A DNA stretch of 64,000 bases from Leucobacter salsicius M1-8 (GCF_000350525.1 NZ_AOCN01000022.1:1-64000), one strand, 5' to 3'. Positions 8,780 through 17,826 are shown, counted from the stretch's first letter. Notes: generated from the letters alone by a model not told the origin. Program-made: numbers and translations.

Positions 8780-10621
8780 TTAGCCGACGACGTCGAACTG
8801 CTTGAGGCGCTTGCGGTCGGCCTTCGACGCCGAGTTCTGCAGCGACAGCAGCTCGGCGTAGATGCCGCCCGATGCCGCGAGCTCGTCGGGGGAGCCGATC
8901 TCGTCAATGCGGCCATCCTTGAGCGTCACGATGCGGTCCACCTCAGCAATCGTCGATAGCCGGTGCGCGATGATGAAGCTCGTGCGGTCGCGCATGAGGT
9001 CGTCAAGACCCTGCTGTACCAGCCGCTCGGACTTCGTGTCGAGCGCGCTCGTGGCCTCGTCGAGCACCAGGATCGGCGCATCCTTGAGCATGGCCCGAGC
9101 CACGGCGATGCGCTGCTTTTGTCCGCCCGAGAGCTTCATTCCGCGCTCACCAATCATGGTGTCGTAGCCCTGGGGCAGCTTCGCCACGAACTCCGCGACC
9201 GCAGCCCGCTGTGCAACCGCCTCGATCTCCGCCTGGGTCGCCTCGGGGCGACCGTAGGCGATGTTCTCAGCGATCGTGCCAGAGAACAGTGAGGGGTCCT
9301 GAAACACGACGCCGATGTTGCGGCGCAGCGACGACATATCAGGGCCCGCACCGCGCACCTCGATGCTGCCGTCGCGCGATGCGTAGAACCCCAGCAGCAA
9401 GCTCACGATGGTCGACTTGCCACCGCCCGATTCGCCCACGAAGGCGATGCGCTCACCCGGGTGCGCGTCAAAGGTGATGTCGTTCAGCACGGGGGCGTGG
9501 TCCTCGTACCCGAATGTCACCCCGTCAAACGAGACCGCGGGGCGCCCGGCTGCTGGCTGGGTGCCGGGTGCCCGAGTGGCCTCGGGGGCATGATCCGGAT
9601 CGCGGGGCAGCGATCCGGTGCCGCCGGTGGCCGCGGGATCGAGATCCATGACCTCGAAGTATGAGCGGGAGCCAGCCGACGCGCGCTGCGCGGAGTCGAC
9701 GACCCAGCTGAGGTTCTGCACGGGCTGCTTGGCCATCGCCATGAGCTGGATCAGCATCACCATCTCGCCGGGGGTGAAGAAGCCCATCACAGTGCGAATG
9801 AAGATGATGAGGTACAGCCCGAAGAAGATGACGTTGAGCACGGCGCGACGAATGCCGTCCATCATGTGCCAGTGGCGCGATTGCGCTCCCGTCAGCGCAA
9901 TGGTCCGGTCGAAGTGGTTGCCGAACTCGTCGAGTTCGCTGTCCTCGCGCGCAAACGACTTCACGACGCGCATCTGGCCCACGACCTCGGCGAAGCGGCC
10001 CGAGGCGAGATCGACATGCTCGTTCTTCTGATTCTCGAGGCGCTGCCACTTGCGGCTCGTGAGCGCGGTCAGCCAGAGATAGGTGGGGTAAGCAATCGCG
10101 AGCAGCACCGCGAGCGGCCAGTAGTGCCAGGCGCTAATCGCGAGCACGGCGACCGTGGTCATGAGCATCGTCACGAACATATTTGAGAACGACTTCATGA
10201 AGTTGGTGACTTCGGTGATCGAACGATTGAGGCGCGCCACGATGGTGCCGCTGAGCTCGTTGTCGAAGTAGCGCTGCGGTAGCGCGAGGAGCTGCTCGTA
10301 GTAGCGGGTCGAGAGAATTGTGCGCATCTTGGCGCTCATCACATCGCCCCAGTAGCCACCGATGTTGCTCACAAAGGTCTCAACCAGGCTCGCGGCGAGC
10401 AACGCGAGCGCGAGCAACACGACCGACCGGATCGCACCCTCGGGCACTGCCTCGCCGTTGGCGACCGCACCGACCGCGCCCACGACCACGTCAGTGGCGG
10501 CGCCCGTGATGAACGGCACCGCGATGCCCGCGCCGGTGATGACTGCAGCGGCGATCATGATGCCGACGTAGTAAGGCGTGAGCGAACGAGTGAAACGCAG
10601 AATGCGCATGAGCGTGGACAA
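8780..10621 (-). CDS. ABC exporter, fused membrane and ATPase domains
   Basis: 613 residues. Six hydrophobic segments span about residues 15-310 (ABC transporter membrane domain, with the DVMSAKMRTILSTRYYEQLLALPQRYFD motif of type IV exporters). A nucleotide-binding domain follows: Walker A GESGGGKST, Q-loop VFQDPSLF, signature LSGGQKQR, Walker B ILVLDEATSALD and switch IAHR. It is a half-transporter that should work as a homodimer, or as a heterodimer with a partner not seen here. Proline- and threonine-rich residues about 345-370 link the two halves. The substrate cannot be told. It may be cotranscribed from upstream, but the agmatine deiminase gene has a terminator in between. Confidence 0.93.
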   Translation of the reverse strand: MSTLMRILRFTRSLTPYYVGIMIAAAVITGAGIAVPFITGAATDVVVGAVGAVANGEAVPEGAIRSVVLLALALLAASLVETFVSNIGGYWGDVMSAKMRTILSTRYYEQLLALPQRYFDNELSGTIVARLNRSITEVTNFMKSFSNMFVTMLMTTVAVLAISAWHYWPLAVLLAIAYPTYLWLTALTSRKWQRLENQKNEHVDLASGRFAEVVGQMRVVKSFAREDSELDEFGNHFDRTIALTGAQSRHWHMMDGIRRAVLNVIFFGLYLIIFIRTVMGFFTPGEMVMLIQLMAMAKQPVQNLSWVVDSAQRASAGSRSYFEVMDLDPAATGGTGSLPRDPDHAPEATRAPGTQPAAGRPAVSFDGVTFGYEDHAPVLNDITFDAHPGERIAFVGESGGGKSTIVSLLLGFYASRDGSIEVRGAGPDMSSLRRNIGVVFQDPSLFSGTIAENIAYGRPEATQAEIEAVAQRAAVAEFVAKLPQGYDTMIGERGMKLSGGQKQRIAVARAMLKDAPILVLDEATSALDTKSERLVQQGLDDLMRDRTSFIIAHRLSTIAEVDRIVTLKDGRIDEIGSPDELAASGGIYAELLSLQNSASKADRKRLKQFDVVG

Positions 10622-10709
10622 GTCGGGTGCTACCTCATCTGGGTGTGTGGGCTGCGGGAGGGCGCTACGCGGGGTAGTGGTGGCGCCAAAAACGATGCTT
10701 CAACTACAA

Positions 10710-10745
10710 CGCCTGGGTGCCCGGAACATTCCGGACGCCCAGGCG
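10710..10745 (-). terminator. Terminator of the agmatine deiminase gene
   Basis: Hairpin with arms CGCCTGGGTGCCCGG (10710-10724) and CCGGACGCCCAGGCG (10731-10745), two mismatches, downstream of the minus-strand deiminase gene and followed by TTGTAGTTG on that strand. Confidence 0.7.
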
Positions 10746-10816
10746 TCATTGATTCGAGATGAGTCTACGCGAGCGCGGTTGCGCGTGGGTGAACTTCTCT
10801 CGTGAAGGCTTCTGCG

Positions 10817-11845
10817 TTACTGCGCGACCTTCGGCTGCTGCTGCGTGATGCAGTGGATGCCGCCGCCGCGTGCGAACAGCGGGCGCGCATCGATGCCGAT
10901 GACCTCGCGGCCGGGGTAGACGTCGCGCAGGATGCTGAGCGCCTTATCGTCGGCCGGGTCGTCGTACGAGCACGCGAGCACGGCGCCGTTGATCACGACG
11001 TGGTTGATGTAGCTGTAATCGACGAAGCCTTCTTCGTCGCGCAGCGTCTCGGGTGCGGGCAGGTCGAGGATCTCGAAGCCGGCCGAGTTGGCGGTGCGGT
11101 ATTCCTCGGCCACGGCGCGGTTGGTCGTCGCGATGACGTGGTCGGGGTGGGACTGCGAGTTCTGGCTGTGCATCAGGAGCACGTCGGGCGTCGTGAACGC
11201 CGCAAGAATATCGGAGTGACCGCGCGTGCCAAAGGTGTCGTGGTCGCGCGTGAGCCCGCGGGGGAGCCACAGGGCACTCGTGGTGCCGATGGTGCGGGTG
11301 AGCTCGGCCTCGACCTGCTCCTTCGTCCAACCCGGGTTGCGGCCCGGATCGAGCTGCACGGTCTCGGTGAGTACGACGCGACCGGTGCCGTCGACCTGTA
11401 TGCCGCCGCCCTCGTTGACCATCTCGGAGTTGATGAGTTCCGCGCCGGCGGCCTCGGCCACGATGCGACCGATGTGCTGGTCGTGATCCCACTGGGCCCA
11501 GTCCTGGCCGCCCCAGCCGTTGAATACGTAGTTCACGGCGCCGAGGCGTCCGTCATCACCGATGACGAAGCTGGGGCCGATATCGCGCATCCAGGCATCG
11601 TTGAGGGGCGCGACGATGGTGTCGATCTGTGCCGAGAGGAACTTTGCCGCGATTGCCTCGTCGCCGGGGCTCACGACGACGGTGACGGGCTGGTGCTCGC
11701 TCGCGGCGTTAGCCACGGCGGCCCAGGTGGTGCGGGCCTCGAGGGCCTCTGCTTCCGTGTCACCAAGCGTGTAGCCGGTGGTGGGCCAAGCCAGCCACAG
11801 ACGCTCCTGCTCGTGTCCCTCGATGGGCATGCGCCACGTCGTCAT
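10817..11845 (-). CDS. Agmatine deiminase-family protein
   Basis: 342 residues of the guanidine-modifying superfamily (agmatine deiminase/PAD_porph type). Family motifs are WMRDIGPSFV, NEGGGIQVDG (Asp/Glu of the active site), TFGTRGHSD (His) and the C-terminal GGGIHCITQQQP with the nucleophilic Cys. The family hydrolyses agmatine to N-carbamoylputrescine and ammonia. I set the start at the ATG with GAGGAG upstream, nine codons into the open frame. It is divergent from an amino-acid/polyamine permease, and a PuuD-like hydrolase follows that permease, which suggests a role in polyamine use. A separate N-carbamoylputrescine amidase is not seen in the window. Confidence 0.9.
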   Translation of the reverse strand: MTTWRMPIEGHEQERLWLAWPTTGYTLGDTEAEALEARTTWAAVANAASEHQPVTVVVSPGDEAIAAKFLSAQIDTIVAPLNDAWMRDIGPSFVIGDDGRLGAVNYVFNGWGGQDWAQWDHDQHIGRIVAEAAGAELINSEMVNEGGGIQVDGTGRVVLTETVQLDPGRNPGWTKEQVEAELTRTIGTTSALWLPRGLTRDHDTFGTRGHSDILAAFTTPDVLLMHSQNSQSHPDHVIATTNRAVAEEYRTANSAGFEILDLPAPETLRDEEGFVDYSYINHVVINGAVLACSYDDPADDKALSILRDVYPGREVIGIDARPLFARGGGIHCITQQQPKVAQ

Positions 11846-11945
11846 GTTGCTCCTCGATAGATCGGTTCGCACACGAGACGTGCGCGAAGAAATTGAAATC
11901 TTTTTCAGTCTACCCCGAATGGGCGAGAACTCGAGTCTTCGTTAT

Positions 11946-11959
11946 TCATTCATGAATGG
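11946..11959. promoter_or_regulatory. TCATT-n4-AATGR operator, agmatine/permease region
   Basis: TCATTCATGAATGG with a 12-bp exact palindromic core CATTCATGAATG, and further partial symmetry outward. It lies in an A+T-rich 257-bp gap between the divergent agmatine deiminase and permease genes. A related site occurs at 16449-16462 before the P450 gene. Confidence 0.5.
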
Positions 11960-12009
11960 ATGAAATATGCGAGATTCTGGCGATCTTGATCGATCAGGCC
12001 AGTATTTGC

Positions 12010-12038
12010 TTGCGTAATTAATCATCTACACCTAGATT
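12010..12038 (+). promoter_or_regulatory. Candidate promoter of the permease gene
   Basis: -35 TTGCGT (12010-12015), 17-bp spacer, -10 TAGATT (12033-12038), 65 bases before the permease ATG. The same layout (TTGCGA, 17 bp, TAGTTT) precedes the P450 gene. Confidence 0.45.
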
Positions 12039-12102
12039 GTATGAAGTCGTCACCGAGGGGTGGCGGAGTTATTTGGTGACGTACAAGGGAGTACCAGCGA
12101 CC

Positions 12103-13599
12103 ATGACACAGCAAGATACCGTCGTGCATCACGACGAAGACGCGGCCCACCTCGCGTCTCTCGGATACACCTACGAAACGACGTTTAAGCGCGATATGAC
12201 CTTCTGGGGCAACGTCTCGCTCGGGTTTACCTACCTATCTCCAATCGCGGGTGTGTACTCGATGTTCGCGATCTCGCTCGGGCAGGCGGGCCCGCCAATG
12301 GCGTGGGCGCTCGTGATCGCGCTCATCGGCCAGTTCTTCGTCGCGCTGATCTTCGGCGAGGTCGTCTCGAACTACCCGGTAGCCGGCGGCGTGTACCCCT
12401 GGTCGCGACGTCTCTGGGGACGCAAGTGGGCCTGGATGAACGGCTGGATCTACGTTGTCGCCCTGATCGGCACGATCGCGGCGGTGTCATACGGCGCAGC
12501 ACCGTTTATCGCTTCGGTGTTCGGTGAGGAACTCGACGCCACCGGCACCGTCTTGATTGCGCTCGGCACGCTGGTGCTTGCAACGGTGCTGAACTTCTCG
12601 GGCACCAAGATCCTGAGTCTCGCAGCAACCATCGGCCTAATCGCCGAAATGATCGGTGCCGTCGTGATCGGTGGCTACCTGCTCATCTTCAACCGTCATC
12701 ACGACTTCTCCGTGCTGTTCGACAACCAGGGCATCGGCACCGACGCCCCCGGCGGTTATCTCGGCGCTTTCGCCGCGGCGGCTCTCATCGGCATGTTCGC
12801 GTACTACGGCTTTGAGGCCAACGGCGACGTCGCCGAGGAGATCAAGAACCCCAGCTCACGCGTGCCGAAGGCCATGCGCATGACGATGTACATCGGCGGA
12901 TTCGCGGCGAACCTGCTCGCCTTCTCGCTCGTACTCGCGGTTCCTGACTTCCAGGCCGTTGCGAGCGGTGAAGTGGTCGACCCGATCGGTGAGATCCTGC
13001 ACACCGCCTTTGGCCCGGTCTTCCCCGTCGTCATGTTCGTCATCGTCGTCGCCTTCCTCTCATGCATTACGAGTCTGCAGGCCGCGGCAAGCCGCCTCGT
13101 GTACTCGATGGGACGCGACGGAATCCTGCCGGCCTCGAAGTTCCTCGCCTCATTCAACGAAAAGCGCCACGTGCCCCACAACGCGCTCCTCGTCGCAGCG
13201 TTCTTCCCCGCAGCGGTCGTCGTGCTCTCGCTTCTCCTGGAGAACGCCCTCACGGCAATGGTCGGGTTCGGTACCGTCGGTATCTACATGGGCTTTCAGA
13301 TGGTCGTCCTCGCGGCGCTGCGTGCCCGTATCCTCGGGTGGAAGCCCGCCGGTAAGTTCACCCTCGGCGCCTGGGCGTACCCCGTCAACATTGTGGCGCT
13401 CGTCTGGGGAATTGCGGCCGTGGCCAACATTCTGTGGCCACGCCCCACCGGTGGGGGCTGGGCCGAGGACTACCTGCTGATCATGACCACCGTGGGCGTG
13501 GTGGCGATCGGATGGATCTACATGCTCGTGTCGAAGGCCTACCAGCGCGGTGATACGCCGGCGGCAGATGCCAGCGGCCCCATCAAGGTGCTCGTCTAA
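12103..13599 (+). CDS. APC-family amino acid/polyamine permease
   Basis: 498 residues with about 12 hydrophobic segments. The opening motif MTFWGNVSLGFTYLSPIAGVYS and the later GGVYPWSRRLWGRKWAWMNGWIY and GFEANGDVAEEIKNPSSRVPKAM segments are typical of the APC superfamily amino acid/GABA permease branch. The hydrophilic N-terminus (about 30 residues) is His/Asp rich. I chose the ATG after AAGGGAG, 22 codons inside the open frame. It sits between the divergent agmatine deiminase and a PuuD-like gamma-glutamyl hydrolase. Putrescine, agmatine, GABA or an amino acid are the likely substrates. A strong hairpin follows the stop. Confidence 0.88.
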   Translation: MTQQDTVVHHDEDAAHLASLGYTYETTFKRDMTFWGNVSLGFTYLSPIAGVYSMFAISLGQAGPPMAWALVIALIGQFFVALIFGEVVSNYPVAGGVYPWSRRLWGRKWAWMNGWIYVVALIGTIAAVSYGAAPFIASVFGEELDATGTVLIALGTLVLATVLNFSGTKILSLAATIGLIAEMIGAVVIGGYLLIFNRHHDFSVLFDNQGIGTDAPGGYLGAFAAAALIGMFAYYGFEANGDVAEEIKNPSSRVPKAMRMTMYIGGFAANLLAFSLVLAVPDFQAVASGEVVDPIGEILHTAFGPVFPVVMFVIVVAFLSCITSLQAAASRLVYSMGRDGILPASKFLASFNEKRHVPHNALLVAAFFPAAVVVLSLLLENALTAMVGFGTVGIYMGFQMVVLAALRARILGWKPAGKFTLGAWAYPVNIVALVWGIAAVANILWPRPTGGGWAEDYLLIMTTVGVVAIGWIYMLVSKAYQRGDTPAADASGPIKVLV

Positions 13600-13608
13600 A
13601 TACGCCCC

Positions 13609-13654
13609 GCGTGAGTGTGCCCCCGCTTCAGACGAAGCGGGGGCACACTCACGC
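13609..13654 (+). terminator. Strong hairpin between permease and PuuD-like gene
   Basis: Arms of 21 bp (13609-13629 and 13634-13654) with a 4-base loop AGAC and a G/C-rich stem (TGTGCCCCCGCTTC). It lies 10 bases after the permease stop and 57 bases before the hydrolase start, so it may end or attenuate the transcript. Confidence 0.7.
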
Positions 13655-13711
13655 TCACCACAGGCCGCCTCCAGCCACTGGGAGTCGCGGCAGCTCACGA
13701 AAGGAACCCTG

Positions 13712-14503
13712 ATGACTGACTACGTCGTCGACCCCACGCCGTTTCTCACCCCGGGGGAGGAGAACCTCAACGGACCGCTGATTCCCATGGTGGTGTCGTT
13801 GAGCTTTCCCGGTATGAACGAGGCTGCCCGCGACCTGCAAGACGAACTCACGCGTGCGGCATTTGACGCGGTGCGTGCGGCCGGTGGTCGACCCCGCCTC
13901 GTGGACGCCGCCGACGCGCAGCTCTCTTCCGCTGAAGACGTGTTCGCCGACGCCGACGCCATCATGATCCTGGGCGGCGGCGACGTCGATGGGGCCTGCT
14001 ACGGCTACGAGGGCCCGCCCCCGGCCAATGAATACGGGGTGGACCGCCGTGCCGACGATTTCTGCATCGGGTTGATCCGGGATGCAGTGGAGCGCGACCT
14101 CCCCACGCTCGCGATCTGTCGCGGCTCGCAACAACTCAATGTCGCGTTCGGCGGCACGCTGATCCCTGACATCTCGGAATGGGCGATGCACCGTGGCAAC
14201 GGGTCACCCCTGTTCGTCGACGAGGAGGTCGTGCTCGAGGCCGACTCCAAGATCGCCCACGCGCTCGGCCGCACGAGCGTCACGGTGCGCAACGGTCACC
14301 ACCAGGCAGTCGACGCTGTTGCCCCGGCGTTGCGCGCGACGGCTCGCGCCCACGACGGAATCGTCGAGGGGACCGAGCATCGAGACGCTCGCTGGGTCGT
14401 CGGCGTCCAGTGGCATCCCGAGGAAGTGGATGCAGATCTTGAGGATCGGTCACGGCTATTTGGCTCGTTCGTTGAGCAAGCGCGCCTCGCGGCCCGCGTC
14501 TAG
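13712..14503 (+). CDS. Gamma-glutamyl amine hydrolase, PuuD-like (C26)
   Basis: 263 residues, class I glutamine amidotransferase fold of the peptidase C26 family. Nucleophile elbow AICRGSQQLN (Cys about residue 135), the histidine motif GHHQAVD, and the C-terminal triad His-Glu in VGVQWHPEEVD. PuuD-type enzymes cleave gamma-glutamyl-GABA or related gamma-glutamyl amides to free the amine carboxylate and glutamate. The start is the ATG preceded by AAGGA. Its position after the permease, and the second PuuD-like gene at 20159 next to a glutamine-synthetase-like ligase, point to a gamma-glutamylated amine route. Confidence 0.87.
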   Translation: MTDYVVDPTPFLTPGEENLNGPLIPMVVSLSFPGMNEAARDLQDELTRAAFDAVRAAGGRPRLVDAADAQLSSAEDVFADADAIMILGGGDVDGACYGYEGPPPANEYGVDRRADDFCIGLIRDAVERDLPTLAICRGSQQLNVAFGGTLIPDISEWAMHRGNGSPLFVDEEVVLEADSKIAHALGRTSVTVRNGHHQAVDAVAPALRATARAHDGIVEGTEHRDARWVVGVQWHPEEVDADLEDRSRLFGSFVEQARLAARV

Positions 14504-14514
14504 TGTCTACAGCA

Positions 14515-14551
14515 CAGCCCCCGGGTGCACACGCGGTGCGCCCGGGGGCTG
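14515..14551. terminator. Terminator between convergent puuD-like and flavodoxin genes
   Basis: Arms CAGCCCCCGGGTGCAC (14515-14530) and GTGCGCCCGGGGGCTG (14536-14551), nearly exact, between the convergent genes ending at 14503 and 14587. Confidence 0.75.
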
Positions 14552-14586
14552 AATCGTTTCGTGAGCGAAGTCACGCCCCGTGGTGG

Positions 14587-15045
14587 CTAGACCGTGGCCG
14601 AGAGCTGCGCGAGTACGCCGTCAATCCACTCGATCGCGACGTCGCTGCCGAGGTCCCAGGATGAGGCATCGTGGCGGCCATAGTCGCCGACGCGTTCCCC
14701 GCCCTGCGCAGTGAAGCGGCGGTCAATGTGCTCGCTGCCCTGGCTGTAGGTGTCCTCGTAGAAGGTGTCGCCCAGGCCGAACATGGCGTAGCGCAGCCCG
14801 GTGAGGTCGGGCAGTACTTCGTCGAATGCCTCAACGAACGGGATCGCGGTATTGGGGAGGTCGCCCTCGCCGTGGGTCGAGCAGACGACGACGGTGAAGC
14901 GCTCTGCGGTGAGGCTTGCGGGGTCGAAGGCTTGGAGGTCGTGTACCTCGACGTCATCGTGCGTCTCGCGCAGCTTCTCGCCGAGGTCTTCGGCGATGAG
15001 CTCTGAGTTGCCTGATTCGGTGCCGTATAGGACGGTAAACTTCAT
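14587..15045 (-). CDS. Flavodoxin, likely electron carrier for the P450
   Basis: 152 residues, flavodoxin fold. The FMN phosphate loop is YGTESGNSE at residues 7-15, followed by STHGEGDLPNTA and the GLGDTFYEDTYSQG loop near the isoalloxazine ring. The start is the ATG with AGAGGAAC upstream. An earlier in-frame ATG overlaps the reductase stop codon (ATGA). It lies directly after the FprA-type reductase gene and is divergent from a P450 gene, so it probably shuttles electrons from the reductase to the P450. Most actinobacterial P450s use a small ferredoxin instead. Flavodoxin-fed P450s such as P450cin (cindoxin) are the closest precedent I know. Confidence 0.88.
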   Translation of the reverse strand: MKFTVLYGTESGNSELIAEDLGEKLRETHDDVEVHDLQAFDPASLTAERFTVVVCSTHGEGDLPNTAIPFVEAFDEVLPDLTGLRYAMFGLGDTFYEDTYSQGSEHIDRRFTAQGGERVGDYGRHDASSWDLGSDVAIEWIDGVLAQLSATV

Positions 15046-15068
15046 GGCTGAGTTCCTCTCGGGGGTGG

Positions 15069-16367
15069 TCATGCTGAATAGGTTGCGGCCAGCCCGCGGG
15101 CAATATTGGCCATGTGTGTGTGGTTGGGAAGCTTGCGTCGCACCCGGTGCGCGGGGGCTTGCTCGCGTTCGTGGGCATCGAGCACGAGCCACTCGGCATA
15201 GCTAATCGCGCGGTCGCGCAGCTGCTGTGAGAGGCCGTCAAACCCGAGCTTGGTCGAGGTCGGATCGATTGCGCCGCTGTCGAGGTCGGCAACGAGCTCT
15301 TCGGCTACTGATTTTGCGCAGGCACGATTCTCGGGGATCGCACCGCGAGGGCCCCGCTTGGCCCAGCCGGTGCGGTACAGCCCAGGGGCCACGCGGCCGG
15401 TATCGCTGCTCGGGGAGAACGCCGTGCCCGTAACGCCCTCGGTTACCGACTCGTCAAAGCCAATGGCGGTGAGGACGGCCGTTGCCGGCACAGTGACGGT
15501 GCCTCGCTCGTCGGAAAATTCGACTGCCTCGACCCGGTCAGAGCCCAGCACGCGCTGCGGCGTGAGCCCAAACCGCAGTGTCACGCGGGGGCCGGGGTGC
15601 TGGGGGCGAAGCGGCGACACAAGCTCACCGATCGCGACGACCCGGCTGGTCGCGGTGCGATCCAGCCCGGTGGTGGGGTCGGGGGATACCGGATCGGGTG
15701 TTGCATAGCTCGCGCGTTCGAGCGCGGCGAGTTCCTTGATCATTTGCGGGTCACCCTTGGAACTCGCGGCACTCGAGCGACTCACTAGCGTGATGCGTGA
15801 GGCCGGGGCAGAAGCGTATTCATGCAGTGCGATTTCAGCGACGTCGCTGTCAGTGAAGTCGTCTGCGGACTTGACGAGGAAGCGCAGCAGGTCGAGCGCG
15901 ACGTTGCCGGCACCCACGATCACGATGTCTGAACCGAGCTCGGGCAGCTGGGCGGGTTCATCAGGGTGGGCATTCAGAATGCGGGTCACCTCACCTGAAC
16001 CGACCACGCCCGTGAGCTCTGACCCGGGTACCCCCAGGCTGCGATCCGCGCTGAGCCCCGTGGCGAGCACGACCGCATCGAACTGCGCGCGAAGCTCCTC
16101 GAGGGAAACGTCACGGCCCACCTCGATGTCGCCAGCGAATCGCACGGCGCCCGATTGGAACAGACGTTCAAACTGGCGGGTAATCGCTTTCGTGTGCTGG
16201 TGATCGGCGGCGATGCCGTACCGGATCAGGCCAAACGGCGATACGAGCCGGTCGAACAGCGTCAACGTAGCCCCGGGAAGAGCTCGCAGCAGGGATTGTG
16301 CAAGGTAGCAGCCGGCAGGGCCGCTGCCGATAATCGCGACGTGCAGGGTTGGGGGAGTTGGCATCAA
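15069..16367 (-). CDS. fprA: Ferredoxin/flavodoxin-NADP+ reductase, FprA (adrenodoxin reductase) type
   Basis: 432 residues. The N-terminal FAD fold has GSGPAGCYLAQSLL, then the adrenodoxin-reductase signature RLVSPFGLIRYGIAADHQHTK. The NADP-binding part has VGAGNVALDLLRFLV and SRSSAASSKGDPQMIKEL. The late GWAKRGPRGAIPENRACA segment is diagnostic of this family. It transfers electrons from NADPH to ferredoxins or flavodoxins. It is upstream of and coupled to the flavodoxin gene, and faces the P450 gene across a 228-bp A+T-rich control region holding inverted repeats. Together these form a three-part P450 system. Confidence 0.92.
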   Translation of the reverse strand: MMPTPPTLHVAIIGSGPAGCYLAQSLLRALPGATLTLFDRLVSPFGLIRYGIAADHQHTKAITRQFERLFQSGAVRFAGDIEVGRDVSLEELRAQFDAVVLATGLSADRSLGVPGSELTGVVGSGEVTRILNAHPDEPAQLPELGSDIVIVGAGNVALDLLRFLVKSADDFTDSDVAEIALHEYASAPASRITLVSRSSAASSKGDPQMIKELAALERASYATPDPVSPDPTTGLDRTATSRVVAIGELVSPLRPQHPGPRVTLRFGLTPQRVLGSDRVEAVEFSDERGTVTVPATAVLTAIGFDESVTEGVTGTAFSPSSDTGRVAPGLYRTGWAKRGPRGAIPENRACAKSVAEELVADLDSGAIDPTSTKLGFDGLSQQLRDRAISYAEWLVLDAHEREQAPAHRVRRKLPNHTHMANIARGLAATYSA

Positions 16368-16448
16368 TCACAGCTCCTTTGCGTGAGGATCCTTGAGGCG
16401 CTTCGTCGCGCCGGGATGGAGGTTGGCTCCAGTGTAACCGTAAAGATT

Positions 16449-16462
16449 TCATTTGTGAATGA
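16449..16462. promoter_or_regulatory. TCATT-n4-AATGA operator, P450/FprA region
   Basis: TCATTTGTGAATGA: exact 5-bp arms around a 4-base centre, the same architecture as the site at 11946-11959. A further inverted repeat ATCAATTTGTTGAT (16491-16504) and a half-like ACATTCATGGAT (16522-16533) lie between it and the P450 gene. Confidence 0.5.
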
Positions 16463-16509
16463 TTTAATCCCTAATGAATCTATGAAAATCATCAATTTGT
16501 TGATTCCAC

Positions 16510-16538
16510 TTGCGAAACAAAACATTCATGGATAGTTT
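16510..16538 (+). promoter_or_regulatory. Candidate promoter of the P450 operon
   Basis: -35 TTGCGA (16510-16515), 17-bp spacer, -10 TAGTTT (16533-16538). The spacer contains CATTCATGGA, similar to the operator core at 11947, so a repressor could act there. Confidence 0.4.
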
Positions 16539-16595
16539 ATTTGCTAACCGGCCGCTCAACGACAGAGCGGACACGAGTTCGACAAGGGAGTACGA

Positions 16596-17819
16596 ATGAC
16601 CGGACAGACGTTTCAAGAGACTGCGCCCTACCTCGATATCTCGGCCCCCGAGTTCGCCATGAACTCGGAAGCCGTGCGCGAGGCCCGGGACCGCAGCTGG
16701 TACGCGAAGACCAACTACGGGTACGGTGTGCTGCGGTACCAGGAGGTCACGGAGCTGCTGAAGCACCCAAGCCTGAATCAGGGCAGCGCAAAATGGCCTG
16801 ACCATCACGGCGTGCACTCCGGCATCTTTCACGAGTGGTGGGCGAAGAACCTGCTCGTGCTTGAGGGGGAGGAGCACCACCGTATTCGCCGGCTGCTTAA
16901 CCCCGCGTTCTCTCCCACGGTCGCACGTCGCCTCGTCCCCGAGTTCGAAGCGATTTCACGCGAACTCATCGATGAGATGAAGCGCAAGCACAATGCTGGC
17001 GAGCAGGTCGAATTCGTCGCTGACTTTGCCGAGCCCTTCGCCACCCGGGCGCTCTGCGCCATGATGGGCCTGCCCCACGAGCACTGGGAGTTCATCGCCT
17101 CTCGCGCCAACACTGTCGGGCTCGCACTGAGCGTCTCCATCAAAGACGACATTGAAGAGGTCGACGTGGCCGTTCAGGAACTGTACGACTTCGTGGAACG
17201 CCTCATCGCGGAGCGTCGCGAGCAGCCGGGCGAAGACGTTGTGTCGCGCCTGGTGCAGTTCTCGGAGTCGGGCGACAAGCTGAGCGACGCCGAGCTGCGC
17301 AATGCGCTCGTGCTGATGTTGTTCGGCGGCATGGACACGACGCGTAATCAGCTGGGGCTGTTGCTGCAGACCTTCATGCGCAATCCCGCACAGTGGGAGC
17401 TGCTCGCAGCTGACCCTGCAACCTACACGAAGCCGGCACTCGAGGAGGGTCTGCGAGTCAACCCGACTACCCGATGGGTGACGCGTGAGGCGAACGAGGA
17501 CTTCGATTTCAAGGGCCTGTTCATCGAAAAGGGCACCACCGTGCACCTCTTCACCATGTCGAGCGGCACCGACCCCGAGGCTTACCCCGACCCCGAGATC
17601 AACATTCAGTCGGAAGCGCGTAAGCAGCACCACACCTTTGGCGGCGGCGTACACCACTGCCTCGGCCACTACATCGCGCGCGCCGACATGAGCGTAGCCC
17701 TGCCGATGCTGGCGGAGAGTTTCACCAACATCTCCTGCCCGGGTGGCGACGAGTGGTTGCCCGACTCGGGCAACCACGGCCCGATCCGGCTTCCTATTAC
17801 CTTCGAGCTGCGCTCATAA
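16596..17819 (+). CDS. Cytochrome P450
   Basis: 407 residues. The I-helix oxygen-activation motif is GGMDTT (residues 244-249, with G for the usual A), the K-helix ExxR is EGLR (284-287), and the heme loop is FGGGVHHCLG with the axial Cys at 355. An early HHRIRRLLNPAF C-helix is also clear. It is soluble, with no membrane anchor. The start has AAGGGAG upstream. Flavodoxin and reductase genes diverge from it, and a glutamine-synthetase-like gene follows. From memory, mycobacterial morpholine/piperidine P450 (CYP151) operons also carry such a gene, so oxidation of a secondary or cyclic amine is a reasonable guess. The substrate is not shown by sequence. Confidence 0.95.
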   Translation: MTGQTFQETAPYLDISAPEFAMNSEAVREARDRSWYAKTNYGYGVLRYQEVTELLKHPSLNQGSAKWPDHHGVHSGIFHEWWAKNLLVLEGEEHHRIRRLLNPAFSPTVARRLVPEFEAISRELIDEMKRKHNAGEQVEFVADFAEPFATRALCAMMGLPHEHWEFIASRANTVGLALSVSIKDDIEEVDVAVQELYDFVERLIAERREQPGEDVVSRLVQFSESGDKLSDAELRNALVLMLFGGMDTTRNQLGLLLQTFMRNPAQWELLAADPATYTKPALEEGLRVNPTTRWVTREANEDFDFKGLFIEKGTTVHLFTMSSGTDPEAYPDPEINIQSEARKQHHTFGGGVHHCLGHYIARADMSVALPMLAESFTNISCPGGDEWLPDSGNHGPIRLPITFELRS

Positions 17820-17826
17820 TCCGGGA

